64,000 nucleotides of DNA, taken from contig CBDBMR010000013.1 of assembly GCA_965207535.1 (NCBI GenBank), positions 62,001 through 126,000 on the forward strand. Direction: 5' to 3'. A program made the position numbers and the translations under genes. Positions within the stretch are counted from its first letter, which is position 1. Each line of letters begins with the position of its first letter. This document shows positions 52,362 to 61,119 of the stretch, in pieces. A model generated the notes under the pieces. That model searched no databases and was not told the DNA's origin. It saw nothing but the letters and a program-made list of their open reading frames with translations. This stretch comes from JAJDXO01 sp965207535 (GTDB lineage: Bacteria; Pseudomonadota; Alphaproteobacteria; Rhodospirillales; UBA2165).

Positions 52362-53513
52362 TCAGGAATCTTGAGCCAGGCTGTAAGATACTTCTCCTGG
52401 GGAAAGTGCGCCGGAAAGCACCATGTAGACGTAGGCCTTGGCCTTCTCCAACCGATTGTCCGATATGACCAGCTTGATGTGGTGAATGCCGCGCAACATG
52501 ACAAAACGCCCGGTCTTGGCAAACAGCATTGTCGGTTTCGAGGTCCAATCCGTCAGCGCCGCAAGTTTCTCCGGAACGACGAATTCCTCATGACCCAGGG
52601 CTTGCAAAAACGGATCCCAATCGGTCAGGCCGTCAACCCAGTAACGGGAATCATTCGTGTATCTCTGCTTGACGACGGGCGTCAGGCCAAGCGACGGACC
52701 GATACCGTCGGCCCGCACGTCGATATTCACCCCGGTTCTGACGACATTCGCACGCTTCCTGAAGCGCGAAATAACGGCGTCGACGGCCGAGACCTGCCCC
52801 GGCCAGCCCACGGTTTCAAGAAAGGAGCAGATTTCCCGCTGCGTCTTGAAGCCCATGACCGCCAGGCGAATTGCGCGTCCGCGAGACGGGAACACGCCGA
52901 ACGAATCCAAGCGCGTATCGCCCGGCTGCGCGAGGTAGACCCGTTCGGCGTTTTTTCGTTCTTCGGCAACCGGTTCCCTGCCGAGGCAGGAAACCAGCGC
53001 ATCGACCACGAGGCCGACATCGTTCTGATGACCGGCGCCGGCGGCAAGCGTGTGTTCGTTGGGCCGCAAAAACATCCCCGGCCGTGACTCCCTGCTCCCG
53101 GACGCCGAGCCTATATCGTATTCAAGCATCAGCTTGCGCCCGACGATCTCCCGCAGCGGCGAGTTGCGGGCCTCCATTTCCCTGAACAGCCGGCTGACCG
53201 CTTGCGCGGTCTCGTCCGTCTCGTCACGGCGCGCCCGTTCTTCGAAAACAGCGCCCGAGCGGTTTCCGCTCGCGAGCGAGACGCCGAAGTCCGCCACCGG
53301 CCGGCTGTCGTGCAAGGGGAGTTCAAAGCCGAACGGCTGAGCGCCCATCGTTATGGGAAGTCTGTTCGCGCATTCCAGCACGCGCTCCCATTCCCGCTCT
53401 CCGATAAGAGCCGGAGAAATCCTGTTTCTGAAGTATCCGAGCAATTCGCCCATGCTGTCGCCCTCTTGGGCGAGACGGTCCTGAGTAAGCGCGATTGCCT
53501 CGTCAATTTCCAT
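52362..53513 (-). CDS. Unrecognised 383-aa protein in the NHLP locus
   Basis: This is a soluble protein without signal peptide, membrane helix or cysteine cluster. Readable blocks are FGFELPLHDSRPVADFGVSL near residue 62, RTGVNIDVRADGIGPSLGL near 259 and the C-terminal GIHHIKLVISDNRLEKAKAY. The mixture of short strands with repeated F/Y and R is reminiscent of a beta-rich barrel enzyme such as an ABBA prenyltransferase, but I could not match any family motif. It is the last gene downstream of the NHLP-cyclase gene and is convergent with the precursor. Function unknown. Confidence 0.75.
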   Translation of the reverse strand: MEIDEAIALTQDRLAQEGDSMGELLGYFRNRISPALIGEREWERVLECANRLPITMGAQPFGFELPLHDSRPVADFGVSLASGNRSGAVFEERARRDETDETAQAVSRLFREMEARNSPLREIVGRKLMLEYDIGSASGSRESRPGMFLRPNEHTLAAGAGHQNDVGLVVDALVSCLGREPVAEERKNAERVYLAQPGDTRLDSFGVFPSRGRAIRLAVMGFKTQREICSFLETVGWPGQVSAVDAVISRFRKRANVVRTGVNIDVRADGIGPSLGLTPVVKQRYTNDSRYWVDGLTDWDPFLQALGHEEFVVPEKLAALTDWTSKPTMLFAKTGRFVMLRGIHHIKLVISDNRLEKAKAYVYMVLSGALSPGEVSYSLAQDS

Positions 53514-53646
53514 ATCGTTTCCTTACGGCCGCCATCGGTGCGGGATTCGAACGGTATCGGCGCGAAGGTGCTTGCGGCGGCCCCGCCGACAGGCACATCC
53601 TACACGTTCTCCGATGCGAGGCTAATGGAATAACCCGGCCTGCGTG

Positions 53647-54960
53647 TCATGCCTTCAGCACGTCGACGAGACGTTCCAGGGCCTCGATACAAAACGCGCC
53701 GGTCACGGCTTCGGAGCCATGCCCGATCTGCCCGAACGCGCCCCATTTCAATTCCTGATCGCCGAACGCGAGAAGCTCCGGCCAGCTGCCGTCGTCCCGT
53801 TGCCAGCCTAGTATCCTCTCCAACAGGTCCCTCGCATCGGTCTTTTCGAGCCCCCCGGCGTCGTGGAGCGCCGACACCGCCTGGGCGGTCCGGAGGACAT
53901 TGCCGAAACCTTCCTTTTCGCCGCGGAGATCGAGGATGCGGTCCGCGAGGATCGGGTGCAGTTGATCGAGTGCGGGCTGCGCGCGTATCGCGGCGCGGGC
54001 GATTGCATAGTAGATCGCGACCGTGTCGGGATACCATTTGGAAGATCCGTCGAGCCCGCCTTCGGCAACCAAGGCTTCCAGCCATCGCTGGGCATCCCTG
54101 GTTTCGGGGCAGTCGCCGAGATAGGCGATGACGTTCGCGTTGACCACGGGGTCGGCCTCGATACGAAACCTCGACACGACGTCGGGCTCGTCTTCCGCCA
54201 GTATCCAAGTCAGAAAACGGCCTTCTTCGTCGCGATTCGCCAGAATATGCGGGACGTTCCTTCCCAGAAGGATCCAGGGATGATCCCCAATGACAAGAGA
54301 ACAGAGTGCGGTGCTGTCGAGATCCTGGGGCAGATGCCGGTAATAACGCCACAATCCGGGAAATTCGACGGTCTCGGCGAGATACGCCTTCGTAGCCGCG
54401 CACATGGCTTTCGCTTGCGGTTCCTCGCAATATTCCAGGGCAAGAACGCAGTAGGCCGAAACGAAAGCGGGTCTTTCGAAATGCCTTGGAATGTCCGGGT
54501 CGGCCGTATTGAACCGGATGCAGTGCCAGGCGCCGTTTTCGTCGATGGTGGATTCCAGGAAATCGAGGCCGCGGCGGATGCTTTCCCTCCCTGCTTCCGC
54601 AAGCGCCGCGGGAGCGCCGGCGCCCATTCGGGCGTCTGTCCGTTCGGCCGCCGCGGAACGAGGGGGCGGAGCTGGATCGTACATGGTCTCGCGGAGGAAT
54701 TCGAGCGAAGCGCGGCCGGTTTTCGCCGCCTCCCGTTCGGCCGCGCTGAACCTGCTGCGCGGCGGAAGCACCAGATGGGTCACGCCATGGGTTTCTTCGT
54801 GCACATGAATCTCGTGGCCTTCGGCCAGGGCGGCGCCGAGTTCCTCTTCGATGGTATTCTTGGGATCGGCGAGCAGGCGTTCGCGAAAATCGCCGTCTTC
54901 ATCCGCTTTCGATACGAGCAGCTCGGCTGCATCGACGGGTTTTTTTACGGATTTTTCCAT
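53647..54960 (-). CDS. NHLP leader fused to terpene-cyclase-like alpha/alpha-toroid protein
   Basis: This is a 437-aa fusion. Residues 13-83 form an NHLP leader-like domain (DFRERLLADPKNTIEEELG, then HVHEETHGVTHLVLPP, then AAKTG) matching the precursor at 51897. Residues about 120-437 resemble prenyltransferase/squalene-cyclase repeats, with helical repeats containing ENGAWH and QRDDGSW. A class II terpene cyclase-like motif D213-L-D215-S-T appears in place of DxDD. The leader could tether a substrate or be recognised by the export peptidase. It precedes the unknown gene at 52362 and follows the exporter genes in the same direction. Confidence 0.85.
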   Translation of the reverse strand: MEKSVKKPVDAAELLVSKADEDGDFRERLLADPKNTIEEELGAALAEGHEIHVHEETHGVTHLVLPPRSRFSAAEREAAKTGRASLEFLRETMYDPAPPPRSAAAERTDARMGAGAPAALAEAGRESIRRGLDFLESTIDENGAWHCIRFNTADPDIPRHFERPAFVSAYCVLALEYCEEPQAKAMCAATKAYLAETVEFPGLWRYYRHLPQDLDSTALCSLVIGDHPWILLGRNVPHILANRDEEGRFLTWILAEDEPDVVSRFRIEADPVVNANVIAYLGDCPETRDAQRWLEALVAEGGLDGSSKWYPDTVAIYYAIARAAIRAQPALDQLHPILADRILDLRGEKEGFGNVLRTAQAVSALHDAGGLEKTDARDLLERILGWQRDDGSWPELLAFGDQELKWGAFGQIGHGSEAVTGAFCIEALERLVDVLKA

Positions 54961-54993
54961 TACCGCAGCCTCCGGCCGGTTCGCAAATCCGTA

Positions 54994-57933
54994 TCAGGCG
55001 AGCTGTCTCTTGACCAGTTCCCCGAACACGCCATCGATCTCCATCAATTCGCTGAAAGAGCCGCTTTCGACGATTTTTCCGGCCTCCAGCACATAAATGC
55101 GGTCGGCCTGTTCGAGCGTGGACAAACGGTGGGCGATGACGAGCCGGGTCGATGTCAAGGCGGTGAGGTTCTTCATCACCTTGGCCTGGTTTTCGTTGTC
55201 CAGCCAATTGGTTGCCTCGTCGAGCAGCATGATGCGCGGGCTGCCGATCACTGAACGGGCGATCGTGATGCGCTGACTCTCGCCGCCCGACAGGACGGAT
55301 CCGGTACCGACCATCGTCATCATGCCCATGGGCATGCTCTTGATCTGGCTTTCGACTTCGGCGATCCCGGCCGCCGCCCAGACTTCCTCGCTCGCCACGT
55401 CATTGCGGTAGCCGACCATATTGTCCCAGAGATCCTGGGGATGAAGGTCGACCGATTGCGGCACCGCGCCGATTTTCCGGCGCACCTGTTTCAGGTTGAG
55501 CTGTCTCAGATCGCGCCCGTCATAATACACCGCACCGACGGTGGGCCGGTCGATTCCAAGCGCGAGCCGGAACAGCGTGCTCTTGCCGGCGCCGGACTCG
55601 CCCGCGATCGCGATGAATTCGCCGGGACGGGCGCGAATCGTCACATCGTCGAGAATCAGCGGACCGTCGGGGTCGTAACGAAAGGAAACGCGGTCGAACA
55701 GAATGTCGCCGCCCAGATGCTCCACCGGTTCCCCTTCGACCTCGGTTTCGGGAACCGCGGCGAGCAGCGGACGCATCTGATCGAACGCCGGCAGCATGGA
55801 GGCTACGATACCGAAAGACTCGCCCAGCCGGGCGACGGCGGACTGAAAAACGATGAAAACGATGAAAACGACGAGAAAATCGCCGACCGGGACTTCCCGG
55901 TCCCCCGCCGCGGCCACGGCGAACAGCAGGACCCCGCCGGCGAGAAAGGGGAGTGCGGCGCCGAATGCCCTGGAGTGCCCCTCGAACGCGCCCAATTCGA
56001 TCTCCGCGCGTTTCTGCTCGCGATAGTCCCGCGCCCAGATGGCGTAAGCCGACCCTTCCGCATTTTCCACACGCAGCTTGGCGATACCGCCCACGATCTG
56101 GAACAGCCGGCCAGCGACGCGGCGTGTTGCGCCGATCATCCGCCCGTACGGTGAAATCTGGCGCAGCCCGAGGAGCACCACGATCAGCAGCGAAACGAAA
56201 CTGAAGATCAGGGTGACGGCCCCGAGAACGGCATCGTAGAAGAAAATCACGCCGAAAACCGGAAGCAGAAAAACGACCGACAGCAGGCTGTCGGCGACGA
56301 CCCTCTGCAAGCCGTCGCGAAGGTTCCGGAATGTCATTGCCGACATGGCCAGATCGCCGGTCGGATGGCGGTTCAGAACGCTCCTGGGAAGGCGTATGAG
56401 GCGGTCCCAGAAAGCGGCTTCGACCCGCGTCGCCGAGCGCCCCTCGAACCGCATCATCGCCGTGCTTTGAAGCAGGTGCAGCAGGGCGCCGAGCAGGCCG
56501 AATCCGGCCAGCGCCACAACCACCGTGTAGAGCGCTTCGCCGCTGCCGCCCGCTGCTATGTGATTCGCAACGAAACCGAGCGCAAGCGCCGGCAGCAGCT
56601 TGATCAGGCCGCCCGGCAGCCCGGCGAGCACCAGCCGCGCCAGGTCCCCGGCCGATCCGCGCAGGCCGAGCCTCAGCAGGTCCGCCGGCGTCACGTCCCG
56701 CTCCGGCAAGGGCCGGTAGAACATCCAGGCTTCGTCCCCCATCGCCGCGGCGCGAGCCGCCGTAACCCGAACGGTTCGCTTGCTGACCGGGTCAATTGCC
56801 CGGTAGCGCCCGAACATTCCCGGCAACAGCGCCACGGGACGGCCGTCCCCGGCGCGAAATACCAGCATCGCGTTGCTGTCGCTGCGCCACCAGTCGCCCT
56901 CGTTGCTGAAGCTGACGCGCCGGGCGCGTACGCCCGACGCATCAAGAATGTCGACGAGGCCGACCGGAGTGTCGGAAGGCCCGGAGCGCACTGGAATCCT
57001 GAAATCGATGCCTTCGTGACGGCCGATGATGTGCAGGGCGTCAGCCAGTGCCGTGTCCTCGCCCCCGGCTTCCCCGTCAACCGGCAGGTCGTAGATGTTC
57101 AAAAGCCGCTGCCGCGCGGCATTTTCGGCCGTGCGGCGGCTTATTGTCCGCGCGTGTTCGAGATTCGCATCGTCGACCACGGCCAACCGGCGATTGATGC
57201 GTTCCAGGGCGAAGGCCGTTGCGTGGAACGAGGCAAGCGCCGACAGCAGCATGCCTTGCTGCGCCAGGGTTTCCGTCGACCTGCCGGAAAGGGTGGTCTC
57301 GTCGAACAAGGTAAGCCAGCTTGTCCGGGTCAGCGGGATAACCGCTTCGGGCGGGCCGCTCGCCTCGGCACGTTCCGCCTGGTCGACGATATCCATGTAC
57401 AGGCTGGCGCCGGGTGGCGGTTCGGACACCCATACCACACCGCGCCGTACGGACAGGGTGCACGGATCCAGGGTCCGCGTCATGCCGGGTTCGGCCAGCG
57501 CGGTCGGCCGCGGAATACGGCTGGCGAAACGCGAAAGCGTATCGGTAATTTCGGTCAGCCAGGTATCGGTCTGTACCGCCAGTTCCGCCGGATCGACTTC
57601 GGACAACGAGGATGCCGGCAACCGTTTCAGAAGGGTGTCCGACAGTTCCTTGGCTGTCAGGCTGAGTGTGGTGGCTTCCCCGGTGTCCTGTTCGTCCGGC
57701 GCGACACCCGGCAGCAACGAGCCCGCTTCGCGGCGCAGCAGATGGTACGGCGGCGCCTGCTCCACCCCGTCGCTGGATTCGATCAGGAACAGGTTGACGG
57801 CGCCCCGCTCGATAAACCAGACGCTATCCGTGTCGTCGAGCTTGACCGGCAGGTTGCCGGCACAGGGCACGGATGTGCCGTCGCGGGCGGCGAGCTCGGC
57901 TAACGAGATGTATTCCGGCAATGCGTCCTGCAT
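54994..57933 (-). CDS. NHLM-type ABC transporter, ATP-binding/permease protein
   Basis: This 979-aa protein has an N-terminal half that lacks a peptidase. It contains SVWFIERGAVNLFLIES, a cupin- or cyclic-nucleotide-like segment near residue 35, typical of the NHLM system's second ABC protein. A membrane domain (about 430-720) is followed by an ABC ATPase with Walker A GESGAGKST, signature LSGGESQ and Walker B IMLLDEATNWLD. The ATG overlaps the peptidase-ABC stop by one base. It is probably a partner of the exporter at 57933. Confidence 0.88.
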   Translation of the reverse strand: MQDALPEYISLAELAARDGTSVPCAGNLPVKLDDTDSVWFIERGAVNLFLIESSDGVEQAPPYHLLRREAGSLLPGVAPDEQDTGEATTLSLTAKELSDTLLKRLPASSLSEVDPAELAVQTDTWLTEITDTLSRFASRIPRPTALAEPGMTRTLDPCTLSVRRGVVWVSEPPPGASLYMDIVDQAERAEASGPPEAVIPLTRTSWLTLFDETTLSGRSTETLAQQGMLLSALASFHATAFALERINRRLAVVDDANLEHARTISRRTAENAARQRLLNIYDLPVDGEAGGEDTALADALHIIGRHEGIDFRIPVRSGPSDTPVGLVDILDASGVRARRVSFSNEGDWWRSDSNAMLVFRAGDGRPVALLPGMFGRYRAIDPVSKRTVRVTAARAAAMGDEAWMFYRPLPERDVTPADLLRLGLRGSAGDLARLVLAGLPGGLIKLLPALALGFVANHIAAGGSGEALYTVVVALAGFGLLGALLHLLQSTAMMRFEGRSATRVEAAFWDRLIRLPRSVLNRHPTGDLAMSAMTFRNLRDGLQRVVADSLLSVVFLLPVFGVIFFYDAVLGAVTLIFSFVSLLIVVLLGLRQISPYGRMIGATRRVAGRLFQIVGGIAKLRVENAEGSAYAIWARDYREQKRAEIELGAFEGHSRAFGAALPFLAGGVLLFAVAAAGDREVPVGDFLVVFIVFIVFQSAVARLGESFGIVASMLPAFDQMRPLLAAVPETEVEGEPVEHLGGDILFDRVSFRYDPDGPLILDDVTIRARPGEFIAIAGESGAGKSTLFRLALGIDRPTVGAVYYDGRDLRQLNLKQVRRKIGAVPQSVDLHPQDLWDNMVGYRNDVASEEVWAAAGIAEVESQIKSMPMGMMTMVGTGSVLSGGESQRITIARSVIGSPRIMLLDEATNWLDNENQAKVMKNLTALTSTRLVIAHRLSTLEQADRIYVLEAGKIVESGSFSELMEIDGVFGELVKRQLA

Positions 57934-60140
57934 CAGCTCGACCTGACCAGCTTGTGATAGGTGCCGCTCTCCTCGGCGATCAGTTCGTCGTGGGTGCCGC
58001 GCTGCACGACGACGCCGTTTTCGAGCACGATGATTTCGTCGCAATCCCTCACGGTGCTCAGCCGGTGCGCGACGATGAGGCAGGTCACGCCGCGCCGCCG
58101 CAAGGCATCGTCGACCCGTTCCTCCGTCCTGGCATCGAGCGCGCTGGTCGCCTCGTCCAGAATGAGCACCGTCGGATTGCCCACCAGCGCCCGGGCGATT
58201 TCCAGCCGCTGCCTCTGGCCGCCGCTGAAATTCACCCCGCCCTCATCGACCGGGGTCGAATACCCGCGCGGCCTGAGCAGGATATCGTGGTGGATACCGG
58301 CATCCCGGGTTGCGGCGAAAATGGCTTCATCCGGGACGGCCGGATTCCACAAGGTCAGGTTGTCGCGCAGGGACGCCGAAAAGAGTACGGCTTCCTGATC
58401 CACCATGGAAACGGACTGCCGCAATACTTCCTCGGGAATCTCGTCCCGCGGATGGCCGTCGAACAGGATTTCACCCGACCAGGGCTGATAGACGCCCGAA
58501 ACCAGACGCGCCAGGGTCGACTTGCCGGAACCGCTCGGACCGACCACGGCAACCCGCTGTCCCGGCTTGATCGTGAGGTTGAAGTCACTGATCAAGGGCG
58601 GCCGGCTCTTGTTGAAACCGAAGGTGACGTTTCTGAGTTCGAGCCGGCCCGTGAGTTGGAGCCGGCCGTTGAAAGTGGAAACCGTGTCCGCTTCGGGGTC
58701 CCTGCGGCTGATAACCGGATCTTCGCTGGCCGAGGAGATATCCTCGAGGCGCTGCAAATCGGTTTCGAGCGCCTGGCGTTTGTCGGCGAACTCCAGAAAG
58801 CGCCCGACAGGCGCCAGAAACATCTCCGCCAGGATATAGAATCCGACCAAGGCCCCGAGTGTCATCTCTCCGGAGATGACTAGACTTCCGCCGGCGCCCA
58901 GGATCGCCGCACTGTACAGCGCGGCGATCAAGCCCGGAAGCGCGGTATTGACCGCATTCAGTTCGGAATAAAGCTGGCTCTCACGCAGTTCGCGCGCCTG
59001 CTGGCCGCACCAGCGCGAAAAAAACCGGTCGTCCGATCCGGTCATGCGCAGGTTGTCCGCGTGATGCAGCATCTGCATGCCGACGCCGAGCAGCAATCCC
59101 AGTTCGCGCGTCGCCCTCTGGCTTCGAACGGCCCGGAGCCCGTTGAGAATGCGCGCCAGCGCTCCGTGCAGAACGGCCAGCAACAAAACGATCAGCGTGA
59201 GCCGGACATCGTAGACCAGCATCGCGACGAGCAATACCGCGCTCATCGCCATGTCGATAAGGAGCACAAGAAACTGGTCCGTCAGACCCTTTGCCATTCT
59301 GTCGAACGACGAAACCCGGTCGGTCAGATCGCCGACCAGCCTGTGCTGGAAAAACTCCACCGGCAGCCGCAGCAGCCGTGACATGCTTCGACTGTAGCCG
59401 GTCACCGAAATTCGGACCGCCAGCCGCCTCAGGAAGCGGTGCTTGAGCAGAGAGAGGACGTATACCAGGACACCGCCGCCAAGCAGGGCCGCCACCAGTC
59501 CGCTCCACGGCCCGTGATTTTCCAGAACGTCGTCGACAAAATTGCCGAGAGAGACGGGAATGATAAGGTTCAGCAACGTCAACATGAAGCCGCAGGCGAT
59601 CACCCCCGCGAGCACGTTCCACGATCCGACGGGCAAGGTGCTCAACTGCTTGAACAGGCCGGCCCGCTCGCCGCTGGGGCTGAAATCGGGGGTGCGCTCG
59701 AAACGCAATGCAATCCCGCTGTAGCCCCTGTTGAATTCTTCGGCGGAAAGCGTGCGGCGCCCCGTGGCCGGGTCATTGAGATGGAAATTGCCGCTGTCGA
59801 ATCCCTCGAGGATAACGAAATGGCTGAATTGCCAGAACAAAATCAGCGGTAACGGCAGGTTCTTCAGTTGCCCGGCAGGCATGCTGAGGCCCCGGCACTC
59901 GAGACCGTAGTATCTGGCGGCGCGCACGATGCTTGCGGCGCTGCTGCCGTCCCGGCTCACCTCGCATTTCTCGCGCAATTCGGTAAGCGGCACCCAGCGC
60001 CCGAAGTAACCCAGTATGCTGCCGAGGCAGGCGGCGCCGCATTCCGACGCATGCATCTGCAACAGAATAGGCGTCTTTATCCGTTGTTTGGAGGCGCCCG
60101 ATGCAGCCTTGCCGCCGGCCCCTTTGGAAAAGGGCCGCAT
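57933..60140 (-). CDS. NHLM-type ABC exporter with C39 peptidase domain
   Basis: This 735-aa protein has an N-terminal C39 leader peptidase with Q28, C34 (ASECGAACL), H107 (QFSHFV) and D123 (LNDPATG). A six-helix membrane domain (about 160-470) and an ATPase with Walker A GPSGSGKST, signature NFSGGQRQR and Walker B VLILDEATSALD follow. It should remove the NHLP leader after the AG-type site and export the core. It is preceded by the HlyD gene with a one-base gap between genes. Confidence 0.93.
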   Translation of the reverse strand: MRPFSKGAGGKAASGASKQRIKTPILLQMHASECGAACLGSILGYFGRWVPLTELREKCEVSRDGSSAASIVRAARYYGLECRGLSMPAGQLKNLPLPLILFWQFSHFVILEGFDSGNFHLNDPATGRRTLSAEEFNRGYSGIALRFERTPDFSPSGERAGLFKQLSTLPVGSWNVLAGVIACGFMLTLLNLIIPVSLGNFVDDVLENHGPWSGLVAALLGGGVLVYVLSLLKHRFLRRLAVRISVTGYSRSMSRLLRLPVEFFQHRLVGDLTDRVSSFDRMAKGLTDQFLVLLIDMAMSAVLLVAMLVYDVRLTLIVLLLAVLHGALARILNGLRAVRSQRATRELGLLLGVGMQMLHHADNLRMTGSDDRFFSRWCGQQARELRESQLYSELNAVNTALPGLIAALYSAAILGAGGSLVISGEMTLGALVGFYILAEMFLAPVGRFLEFADKRQALETDLQRLEDISSASEDPVISRRDPEADTVSTFNGRLQLTGRLELRNVTFGFNKSRPPLISDFNLTIKPGQRVAVVGPSGSGKSTLARLVSGVYQPWSGEILFDGHPRDEIPEEVLRQSVSMVDQEAVLFSASLRDNLTLWNPAVPDEAIFAATRDAGIHHDILLRPRGYSTPVDEGGVNFSGGQRQRLEIARALVGNPTVLILDEATSALDARTEERVDDALRRRGVTCLIVAHRLSTVRDCDEIIVLENGVVVQRGTHDELIAEESGTYHKLVRSS

Positions 60141-60141
60141 C

Positions 60142-60693
60142 CTACGGCCGCCTCATCCGAAAAAGCGTAATCGGAGATTGCCTGCCGAGTTCGATGACAA
60201 TCCGGAATTTCCTGCCCGCAAGGGAAGCAGCATCGCGGTTTCCGTCGAGCGCGATAACGAGGTGACGTACGGATACCGGCGCCGCGGCCTCGACGGCCTT
60301 CAGCTCTTCGGGCAAGGATACGGCGGAAATTCTTGCGATCCTGCCGCCAAGCGTGCCGGTTTCTCCGTCTGCCCCGCCCAGCTCTATCGCCGCCGGCATA
60401 CCGGCTTCGACAGGCGCCATGGCGTCGGCCTCGATCCAGACGAGCACGTGCGCGGACCGTTTACTCTCAATCCGGCTTTCGCCGGACTGGACCAGGACGC
60501 CGTTCACCGCAACGGTACGGGTTACGCTGCCGAAGAAGAGCCAGGCCGCGAGGACAACAAGCAACACGGCAATAGCGGCAACGAGAAGACGCTCCCGCGG
60601 GGTGGAAATCGTCAGCAGCCGGTTGAGTTGTTCCCGCTCTTCTTTTGCCTCGGCGACAGAATCCTGAAAAGAGTCGAAGAGATTATTGAACAT
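60142..60693 (-). CDS. NHLM-type HlyD-family secretion protein (short)
   Basis: This 183-aa membrane-fusion-like protein has one transmembrane segment (LLVAAIAVLLVVLAAWLFFGS) near residue 40, then a lipoyl-like strand (VNGVLVQSGESRIESK) and a beta-rich C-terminal part. The coiled-coil hairpin of classic HlyD is missing, so the protein is short, as in the NHLM branch. It is placed upstream of the peptidase-ABC gene. A small ORF overlaps its start. Confidence 0.85.
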   Translation of the reverse strand: MFNNLFDSFQDSVAEAKEEREQLNRLLTISTPRERLLVAAIAVLLVVLAAWLFFGSVTRTVAVNGVLVQSGESRIESKRSAHVLVWIEADAMAPVEAGMPAAIELGGADGETGTLGGRIARISAVSLPEELKAVEAAAPVSVRHLVIALDGNRDAASLAGRKFRIVIELGRQSPITLFRMRRP

Positions 60694-60829
60694 AACCGGA
60701 CACCTTGAAGAACAGAGGACTTTTGCCGCCCGAACTTGGTTTGTCGTTCTTTTGACGGTTGCCGGGCGCCACCCGTTTCAGCGCGGCATACCGTTCATCA
60801 AGATCGAAGAAACCACGCTGATCGCACAT
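60683..60829 (-). CDS. Small ORF overlapping the HlyD start, possibly IS5-transposase remnant
   Basis: This is a 48-aa frame with an excellent ribosome-binding site (GAGGAGG 5 bases upstream). Its first 17 residues, MCDQRGFFDLDERYAAL, look like the N-terminus of an IS5-type transposase. The remainder (KRVAPGN..., lysine- and serine-rich) does not. Its stop overlaps the HlyD start by 11 bases, so it might be a coupling leader peptide instead. It could therefore be a truncated insertion-sequence remnant or a genuine small protein of the export operon. Confidence 0.45.
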   Translation of the reverse strand: MCDQRGFFDLDERYAALKRVAPGNRQKNDKPSSGGKSPLFFKVSGYVQ

Positions 60830-60972
60830 TCCATCCTCCTCGTCATCGAAGCGATTGAATCATCATCAAGACGCCAGGGCGAGAGGTTCTCCAGGGCATC
60901 CGATCACACAAAACCTCCTCACAGACGTGAGGCAAGTTCAAAAAAGTTATGATTTGGTGAGGATGTTACGAT

Positions 60973-61001
60973 TTTATGAAGGTTTGATCGGGCGAGGTCA
61001 A
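60973..61001 (-). promoter_or_regulatory. Sigma-70-like promoter of the NHLM export operon
   Basis: TTGACC at 60996-61001 and CATAAA at 60973-60978, with 17 bases between, read on the minus strand. This leaves an untranslated leader of about 140 bases before the first reading frame at 60829. The leader contains a CCTCAC/GTGAGG stem-loop. Confidence 0.55.
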
Positions 61002-61119
61002 GTCCGCGGAATGACGGTCCGCGGAACGCTGGCCCCCCGGTTCGGCGTGGCGGTGGCCGGGGGATTCCGTCCAGCTGCGCTCAAATCGGCAGACAGCGAC
61101 AAGCGCCTGTTAATGTGGA

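Noticed and set aside
56365..57903. 512-codon plus-strand frame opposite the NHLM ABC gene
   Set aside because: Antisense to an intact ABC protein with Walker and signature motifs.
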